NCBI RefSeq assembly: GCF_022539505.1
Contig: NC_061509.1
Coordinates: 209,708,254-209,772,253 of the forward strand
DNA length: 64,000 bases
From: Lolium rigidum
Taxonomy: Eukaryota > Streptophyta > Magnoliopsida > Poales > Poaceae
Direction of reading: 5' to 3'
Shown: in pieces, positions 57,266 to 64,000 of the stretch
How positions within the stretch are numbered: position 1 is the stretch's first letter
Layout: each line of letters opens with the position of its first letter
Notes under the pieces: model-generated
The model's input: only the letters and a program-made list of their open reading frames with translations
Database searches by the model: none
What the model was told of the DNA's origin: nothing
Made by a program: the position numbers and the translations under genes

Positions 57266-57850
57266 ATGTCGCCAGACGCCGAGGCGGCCGTCGAGACTCG
57301 CCGCCGTCTCTACCAGGTGAACGATCCGCTGAAGATGACCGGGGCCAGGGTGCTCTACGAGCTGCCCACCTCGCCTGAGTTCCTCTTCCACGAGGACGCG
57401 CTCCAGACACACCGCAGCGCCGGCGAGAACCTCACCTTCTACACCGGCATCGGCTTCTGCGCCGGGACGCTGGCCGGCGGCGCGTTCGGCGCCTGCCGCG
57501 GCGTCGGGGCGGCCGAGCGCGGGGAGACGGCCAAGCTGCGCGTCAACCGCGCCCTCAACGAGTGCGGCTCCACCGGCAGGAAGGCCGGCAACCGCCTCGC
57601 CCTGCTCGGGTTCCTCTTCGCCGGCACCGACAGCGCCATGCGCTCCCTGCGCGAAGGAAAGGACGACTGGGTTAACACCGTGTCCGGGGCGGCTAGCGCC
57701 GGCGCGATCTACGGCCTCCCGGCCGGCCTGCGGGCGATGGCCGTCCACGGCCTTGCTGGCGGAGTCCTGGCCGGGGCTTGCGTCGCGGGGAAGCCGCTGC
57801 TTCAAAAGTTTGCGCCGGATTTTGCTGCTAGATTGGAATATTTACGCTGA
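57176..57850 (+). CDS. TIM23-like mitochondrial inner-membrane import protein
   Basis: Intact single-exon ORF, 224 aa from the ATG at 57176. Residues 58-90 match the plant TIM23 signature (VLYELPTSPEFLFHEDAL, GENLTFYTG). The Tim17/Tim22/Tim23 domain follows with four likely membrane segments near 86-108, 137-153, 166-183 and 187-205, and conserved LRVNRALNECGSTGR between the first two. TIM23 forms the channel of the presequence translocase of the inner membrane. The family is usually about 190 aa in plants, so the third ATG (57266, 194 aa) fits best by length. The first two ATGs belong to a duplicated 45-bp unit. The frame is even open back to 57026. The sequence is diverged from the Arabidopsis and rice proteins as I remember them, and the tail (FAPDFAARLEYLR) is unusual. 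High GC at third positions and the intact frame suggest a working or recently working gene, perhaps a duplicate. Intron loss could mean retroposition. Confidence 0.75.
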   Translation: MSHDTLGTDGRRPDPMSHDTLGTDGRRPDPMSPDAEAAVETRRRLYQVNDPLKMTGARVLYELPTSPEFLFHEDALQTHRSAGENLTFYTGIGFCAGTLAGGAFGACRGVGAAERGETAKLRVNRALNECGSTGRKAGNRLALLGFLFAGTDSAMRSLREGKDDWVNTVSGAASAGAIYGLPAGLRAMAVHGLAGGVLAGACVAGKPLLQKFAPDFAARLEYLR

Positions 57851-58050
57851 AGCTGCACTCAGGGTGAATTTAGGGCATACTGTACTCTTATTTCAGGCCC
57901 TATAATTGTTGATGGCCGGGGTGCCAAAATTCAGTCGATTTTCGTATATGTATACCGCAAAGGAGCAATGGTGTTTATTACTTTATTGTTACGATATACA
58001 GTTGTTACTTCTATTGGGATCTTGAGCTATGTAGATACATAGATTGAGTT
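57851..58050 (+). other. Downstream region of the TIM23-like gene
   Basis: AT-rich and probably 3' UTR and flank. No standard AATAAA was picked out. Confidence 0.4.
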
Positions 58051-58100
58051 CACTACAGGAAGAGCACGAGAGGCCGACGCCGTCGGCACAGTTAGGGGCG
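58051..58100. mobile_element. Possible CACTA transposon tip
   Basis: CACTACAGGAAGAGC, then ggccgacgccgtcggca, resembles the terminus and subterminal GC palindromes of CACTA elements. No matching opposite end was found in the window. Confidence 0.35.
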
Positions 58101-61100
58101 CTAAAGCAAAGATTTTGCTAAGCCTCAAGCTACATATATAGACTATAAGTCATGCATGCATCTATGGCGCCTTTTGGTCTAAAGTCTAGCACGAGAGTCC
58201 ACTACTCGCTACAAATTGTTTCTCAATATATTCATGCCTTTAATCCACTGGTATTATTTGGCTCCGATAGAATGTAAGGATCCATCCATGTTCTTAGTTT
58301 TTTTCTTTATTTATATCTATTATTATGTATCCATGCATAGTAAAATACAAATAAAACCCATAGGTTAGATGCTCTTTCAAGTTTGAGATGTCTATCTTTT
58401 GTTTGAAAACCTTCAATCAATAATTCGGTGCTTTGCAGAAAAAGTTAAAGGGTTTGTTGGTCGCTCGGTATTTTCAAAATGAAAGTGTTTAGTTGACGGT
58501 GTGCGAGGTTATATAGCGAGTGACCGGCCAGGCGCACTGCCCGCCCTACGACGAGCATGTATCATTTTAAAGCAATCAATGGCTAGACTTCTCCACGTGG
58601 TTCATCTTAGGGTAGATAAAACATGTCCTATAGGATGGACAAACGGCGGTGATACCCATGGATTTTACTGTGTCAACACCTAGTTCATTATTACTCTTGA
58701 TACTACCTTCTTAGATTTTTTTAATAGGAAGGATCCACCTTCTTAGATTTTTTAAATTTGTTTTTCCATCTAGGATTAGATTAATTTTACTCCGTGGAAA
58801 CACACGAGAGTAGTAGGTCTAGATGGTTACACGGATGCCTACTTAGCGAAAACACTCAACTTTTCCTTAATAATGGCCCATGAGGTCTGTCACCTTCTTA
58901 AATATGTTGTCTTTTAGCAGTGTTGCTTGATATCCTAGCTTAATATGTCCATTGGATGGTTTAGATAATTGCCACTCATACTCATTGTCTCCTTTTTGAA
59001 AGTGTTTTTGTTTTAAAAAAAAGAGTTAAAGTATAGTTTACATGGTTGTGCTGATTATAATTATAACATTGGTAGCAGTTACCTGTTGCTTGTCAACTTG
59101 GTCCTCAATTTGGCCTTTTCTAGCATTGCGTAAGTCATCTTGGTACCGGTTGACATCTTAAGTGTTGTCTGAATAAAAATTTATCAAGTGAAACAATAAT
59201 TTGGATACAAAGAGATGATTCTGATGATATTGAAAAACTAGATGATTTTTTTGTATTTTGCTTGAAATTCATAATCAATAGTATTACCGGCCCGGAAAAG
59301 GTATATTGCCACTTTGGTAGGCTCAAAGCGTTCTTCTTCCATGGTTTCTCAGTGCTAAAGCTTAGTTATGCCCCAGTGTGGTCCATGGTTTCTCAGTGCT
59401 AAAGCTTAGTTATGCCCAAGTGTGGTCCATGGTTTCCGCCCAAGTATTCCCTCCTTTAACAAGTTGTATTTAACATGAGCTAAAATCGGTTAGTTCCCTT
59501 AAAATATATTCAAGATTAATGCAACCTTTTTTAATGTTATTGGAGCTCTGCCACTGATTTGATCGATTTGAATGATCTATGGAACATATAGGCTTGGATG
59601 ATGATTCGGCAAATTCGACGCATGAGGCGAAACATCACTTGAAAAGATCCAGCAAGTACCAACAAAAGAAAACACTAGTGATGCTTACATATAATAGTAC
59701 TTTTTTGGGGGCTGTTTTGCAGTTTGATTATCTGCATGTGGTGGTTAATATGGAAAATAATCAAATCTCAAAGAATATGTGGAAATGATAAAACAATCTC
59801 CGCTTTTTTTTTGGACTAGAAGGACCCAGAACGCGTTGTTGCGCGCATTTTTCCACATAATGGTTTTTATTTTCGGTTTTGCATGTGTGTGGATATACGA
59901 CTAAGACACATTACTTATGGTCTTTCAGCAGGTTTCATGGTTCATTGCAGTTGTTGAATCTTTTTTATGTAATCAGAAGAGTATAACTCAGTTTTATCTA
60001 CAAAGTAATCATATATTCCCTTTATCGAAAAAATCTACAAAGTAATCATTTGGTGCTAAGGAGATGAAAACTCCACGAAAATGAATTTTAGAACAACAGA
60101 TTTGCCCAACTTTGATTGGAAACGGCAGGCCTTTAACTCAACTTGCTCCAGGGTTGGTTAGGGGGTCTCCGCCGTGTTTCGGATCACACTTACCACTGGC
60201 AGATTGATTCATCGGATTTCTGCTCTGCATTCCTTTCACTACTCCATCACCAACCGTTAGAAATAACAAAACTTCTTGAATTACGCACTGTCGATTTCAA
60301 GGACATGCATGGCAGAAAAAGGAGAGATGTATATAAATGTAGTCTCTATGCGCGCAAGCATGCTGGACACACTGCAGGTCAGTGCGAGAGGTAAAGATTA
60401 ACCTACTTCTCATATCAAGCATCTTACAAAGTTCTGGCAGAGAAGTTTTTTTCTGGAAAGATCATGTAGGCTTTCCAACAGAATAAAGTTTATTTCAACA
60501 GTGAAGCCCCTAGTTTAGCTTTAAACTAAACTGTTGTATGATACAACCTTGATATTAACTACTCTATAATATTATGATTCGGATTGCCAAAACAATAATG
60601 CAATATGAGAAATCATTCTAGAATTCAAGCATATCTAAAAAGGGTATAAACTGGATGGTTTGTGAGCATTGTGTTTCACCATTTGCCGCTTCTTGAATCT
60701 TCTTATTCAGCTGCACACAACTTTCTCTCTGATTGAGCACAAATAAGAGGCTTTACCTATTGGCTGCGAGTTGACTTCCATGAGACTCTCATCTACAAAT
60801 TTTGTTTGGACGGTCCCAAAGAGTTGGAAAGGAGTATACTTAATGATCGCCCAAATGGAATAAAATTGACATCAGAATATTAATTTTGTTGGTTTGTGCC
60901 TTTCATCTTGTTCCCCAGACTTTGTTTCCTCTGATGATTATCATCACACATTGGCATGCTAGCTCTCTCTGGCGTCATTGTCAAGTAACATGTTCTCCAA
61001 TATACGTGCAGCCATCAATCTCTCTGCACAGTTTGATCCCCGGTGGTTGTCATTCTGTTGCCTTGATCCAGCATGCCACTGATTAATAGAAAAATAGATT

Positions 61101-61174
61101 TACGGATTTCAGAGATGTTAATAGATATCAAAAATTAGTATAGAATATTCAGCTTGAGCACTAATTGTCATCTA
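58101..61174. other. Intergenic region, no gene recognised
   Basis: About 3 kb of AT-rich DNA with only short frames (for example 59579-59788 and 60143-60394) that lack recognisable domains. It contains the 44-bp tandem duplication at 59338-59425. Old, unrecognised transposon remains are likely. Confidence 0.5.
59338..59444. repeat. 44-bp tandem duplication, about 2.4 copies
   Basis: Units 59338-59381 and 59382-59425 (tccatggtttctcagtgcta...) differ at one or two bases. A third copy breaks off after tccatggttt. Confidence 0.85.
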
Positions 61175-61509
61175 CACGCTCTGTTCCGAATTATAAGGAC
61201 GTATGTTCTGAATTATAAGAAGTTCTGGTTTTTTTGTGAATCATATGTATATAGACACGTTTTACTGTGTCTGCTCACTCATTTTAGTCCGTATTTTGTC
61301 CATATTGAAATATCCAAAACATGAGAACAACGCATCGACCTGTTGGCATGCAGTGTGAGAGCATACGCTGCCCACCCCGGGTCCGAATCTTAGGATTGAC
61401 GGGTGCTCACAGTTGTTTATCATATAAAAGAATGTCAGCACATGGCTAGTTCTAGCCAGTCTTATTTTTGCAAAAATGCAAAACATCTTATAATTTGGAA
61501 CGGAGGTAG
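61175..61509. mobile_element. Stowaway (Tc1/mariner) MITE carrying a SINE
   Basis: Flanked by TA at 61173-61174 and 61510-61511. The right end read inward is CTACCTCCGTTCCAAATTAT and the left CACGCTCTGTTCCGAATTAT, close to the Stowaway consensus CTCCCTCCGTTCC. Without the SINE and its duplication it is about 171 bp. Confidence 0.75.
61323..61478 (+). mobile_element. tRNA-derived SINE inside the Stowaway MITE
   Basis: 156 bp between 8-bp duplications CAAAACAT (61315-61322 and 61479-61486). Pol III boxes: A box TGGCATGCAGTG (61344-61355) and B box GGGTCCGAATCT (61379-61390), with normal spacing. It ends in a T/A-rich tail. Confidence 0.75.
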
Positions 61510-62826
61510 TACATCTTAAAATTTGTTTTCGAATGCCTGAGTTTGAACAAAGATTTAACACCCCACATCAACACATGTGTTTTAAGACTCTAATAACTTT
61601 GGTTGCATATATAACATTTATATGCCCACGCTGCTAGCTGTAGTAGTCTAAACAAAGTCCCCAAAAGGGTTTTCAGCACGTAGTGGCTGAAACAAAAAAG
61701 GAAAACTGGAGCTGATAGTTTGTTCGAAAAATGGCATGCCATCAGATCAAGAGATATTTGTTTCTCTTAAGAATTTGCACTCGTCCCATTCAAAATTAAC
61801 TGAACAATATATCACATGAATAAAAATAATAAACTATAGAACGAAAAATTTCCTGAAAATACAAGACTGGAAAACGTGATAGGCCAGTCTAATATGTCTG
61901 ATGACTATAGATTCTTCAAGGATGTTTGTTAGCCCTATGCTACAACACCAAGAAGAATTATGTTCACCAAATCACAAATTAAATGCTTATATAAGTGGGG
62001 ACTTATATCATTTCCACTCCTAAGGAGTCACAAATCACTAAGGTATGTTTAAATTACAATCGCATACTTGAACTTGAAACGGAAAGATAAAAGTTGTGGA
62101 GCTGTTAAGTGTAGCCATCAAGGTTGCGGCCACATCACTACTCGCCCCTCGGCACCGGTGACAAGGTAACTAACGCGGAACAAAATCATAATATTTGGCC
62201 CACAAACTAAAAATCGGATGTACTTCTTCTTCTCTACATAAAATGGCTATTACCATGATTAGAAAAAACAATAAATGAAATATTTTGAGTAATATCGCAC
62301 TGAAATTTCCTTTTGTTGTATTTGTATCACCCACATACCAAGTTCCCTCTCTCTGTATCACTCTAATAAACATATAACATCACCACCAAATGCAATATCC
62401 AGCAAAACAAGCAACATAAACCTCTTCTCAATCTCGTTAGAAAAATCTCCATCATCTCTTCCATGGCTCCATGTTTCATGAAACAGAGAACACATTCTCA
62501 ATCTCTCTCACTTCCTATCAGCAACATGTAAAATGGCAGCCGTCTCTTATTAATTCCTCTCACTCCCGCTAAGCAATTAGCAGCAAGCAGAAACATCACG
62601 TCTCTCCCAAGCAGCTGAGGCAAGTAACAAAGGCGTCTTCTGCTCTCCCCAACACTTCTTCCTCCCTTACCCGCGACCTCTCATCAACTTCTCTCACTTG
62701 CTCCTAGGAATTAGCAGGAAGTAGAAGCACCATGCCTCTCCCAAGCAGAGGCAGTAAGCAGTGATGATTTTGCAAGCAACATGGAGGAAGAATGAAAGAA
62801 AAATTCCACTATGGCAATTGTATTTG

Positions 62827-62827
<1 letters not shown>
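61510..62827. other. Intergenic region, no gene recognised
   Basis: AT-rich, with short frames only. It contains an imperfect direct repeat at 62557-62760. Confidence 0.5.
62557..62760. repeat. Imperfect direct repeat, about 70 bp
   Basis: 62557-62627 and 62691-62760 share ctctcact, attagcag-aag-agaa and ctctcccaagcag in the same order. Confidence 0.6.
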
Positions 62828-62870
<43 letters not shown>

Positions 62871-62877
62871 CAAGACT
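62828..62877. repeat. TA microsatellite, about 25 repeats
   Basis: Uninterrupted alternating TA/AT, directly followed by gagcaagactattctcgaac. Confidence 0.95.
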
Positions 62878-62894
62878 ATTCTCGAACCCCCTTA

Positions 62895-62930
62895 AGAGTG
62901 GTTCTAGAATAGCTATTCTAGAACCCCTCT
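62895..62930. repeat. 36-bp near-perfect palindrome
   Basis: The inner 26 bases (62900-62925, centre aatagctatt) are a perfect palindrome. It extends to 62895-62930 with one mismatch. It contains two TTCTAGAA cores. Confidence 0.9.
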
Positions 62931-63069
62931 ACCCGAACCGACCAATCCAAAAAAAAAATCGCCCGAACCCACACCCGAGCGACCGCCCCGTTTCCACCTC
63001 TCTTCCTCGGTGAACTCCCTCCCGAAGCGCTCCCACCTCGATCAACACCCTGCCCCCACCCATCCCGGC

Positions 63070-63368
63070 CACCGGCGGCGCCCCTCCCCTTTCTCCTTCT
63101 TCTCCACCGGCGGCCGCGCCCCACCCCTCCCCTTCCTCCTCCTTATCCACCGGCGACCGCGCCCCGCCACTCCCCTTCCTCCTCCTTCTCCCCCGGCGGC
63201 CGCGTCCCGCCCCTCCCCTTCCTCCTCCTTCTCCACCGGCAGCCGCGCCCCTCCCCTCCCCTTCCTCCTCCTCCACCGGAGGCCGCGCCCCTCCCCTTCC
63301 CCTTCCTCCTCCTTCCACATCGGCGGCAGCGCCTCTCCCCTCCCTCCCCCTTCTCCACCGGCCGTCGC
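63070..63368. repeat. GC-rich minisatellite, unit about 42 bp, about seven copies
   Basis: The ccaccgg-type core recurs every 40-44 bases (near 63104, 63147, 63192, 63233, 63273, 63316, 63355), each followed by cggccgcgcccc-like sequence and tcccctt cctcctcc. The unit is close to a multiple of three, which explains long open frames on both strands. Confidence 0.85.
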
Positions 63369-64000
63369 CTGCCCCGCCCAGTTCCCTCCAGCGCGGCAAC
63401 CCTACCACCTTCCCTTCCAACGCGCCGCCCCCACTCCCTCCCCCTCCGTTGAGCCGGTGGGAACCCACTCACCTCCTGCTTCCATCTGCCGTGTGCTCTC
63501 CATCCACATGCAATGCCGGCCACGGAACTCGGCAGCGCATGGCACTCTCCCTGCATCCACGGGTCCGGCGGTGGCCCTCCCTGGAAGTTGACTCGCGCGG
63601 CTCCCGCGAGTCCACCGCTTGGCCGCCCCGGAAGTTCACCGCGCAAAGATGAACCACCTGCACATGGATGCCGCTCTCTGTTGACCAACAACTAGAAAGA
63701 GGTCGTCAAGGGAATCTGCTCGAACTTCCTCTGTAGGTAACTCCGTTCTCATCACAATACCCATTCTTTTGTGTTTCATAGATAGCTAACACTTATTGAT
63801 GAATCAATTTGTTAAATAAAATTCCTGAGACATGATCAGAGATGAAAAGGATTTAAAAATGATTGATTATGAGATGCAATTATAGTTTGCTGGAAAATTG
63901 ATGGATGAAATATGTGTGCAGGTGACAATCATTTATAATGGTTGCTTAGAAGTTCCATATTTCTGTTTCTGAATTCGCAAGTCCCCAGCTCCAAGCAGGC
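63369..64000. other. Right edge, no gene established
   Basis: GC-rich to about 63640, then AT-rich. A gtaact (63738) and tgtgtgcag (63923) pair could bound an intron of a gene that extends past the window, but no exon is recognisable. Confidence 0.3.

Noticed and set aside
57236..57805. 189-aa minus-strand protein
   Set aside because: It is a shadow of the GC-rich TIM23-like gene, which has clear family motifs on the plus strand.
63010..63591. 193-aa Pro/Ser-rich protein, and Gly/Arg-rich frames on the opposite strand
   Set aside because: These are products of the 42-bp GC minisatellite; all frames stay open and no domain is visible.
63738..63925. GT-AG intron of a gene leaving the window
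   Set aside because: Splice-like borders exist, but neither side has a recognisable exon.
1..64000. CRISPR arrays, rRNA or bacterial-type operons
   Set aside because: None seen; repeats are transposon-derived and the sequence is plant nuclear.

Overview
This window looks like intergenic DNA of a large-genome cool-season grass (Pooideae; Triticeae or oat/ryegrass relatives). The reasons are wall-to-wall nested Ty3/gypsy LTR retrotransposons primed by a tRNA-Asp type site, Stowaway, PIF/Harbinger-like and Helitron elements, an L1-type LINE tail with a plant zf-RVT motif, and GC-rich monocot coding sequence. The species cannot be fixed from the sequence. All element names (E1-E7, H1, H2) are local labels.

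Layout 1-49193. A minus-strand LINE ORF1-like (CCHC) remnant forms the old floor (3839-4965 and, beyond a large insertion, 49194 onward). It was split by E3 (4966-49188, plus strand, target duplication GGGAG at both ends). E3 holds three insertions: E4 (8061-21562, minus, GTGGA), itself split by E5 (10088-16836, minus, GTGAA); Helitron H1 (22832-27811, minus, A/T site); and E6 (30892-48475, plus, GGTAT), itself split by E7 (31163-41241, minus, GCGCC/GGGCC). E1 (1-2350) sits in the end of LTR E2 (2351-3838) at the left edge. Only E7 carries protease, RT, RNase H and integrase, all now frameshifted. E1, E3 and E5 carry a gag-derived ORF, and E4 and E6 an unrelated ORF beginning MFPF/MFPP. E3-E6 nevertheless share a 3' noncoding region, a conserved stem-loop, a purine-tract-like motif and the same type of primer site. 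They therefore look like non-autonomous partners of an E7-like element.

Layout 49194-64000. This part is a patchwork of small elements and little else: a possible MITE (49990-50295); a foldback MITE (50580-52484) with Helitron H2 inserted in its loop; a Harbinger-like element with an intact AP2-domain ORF (52793-54051, TSD TTA); a LINE tail; and a SINE-like sequence split by a second Harbinger-like element with a broken acidic ORF (55187-56661, TSD TAA). The only convincing host gene is an intronless TIM23-like mitochondrial import gene (57176-57850) with an internal 45-bp duplication at its start. Downstream lie a Stowaway MITE carrying a SINE, a TA microsatellite, a near-perfect palindrome and a GC-rich 42-bp minisatellite.

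The most unusual signals are the shared hairpin and repeated purine-tract-like motif in retroelements with different proteins, duplicated primer-binding sites, the conserved MFPF ORF, a promoter-like block behind pol in E7, the AP2 transposon, and gene capture in H1.
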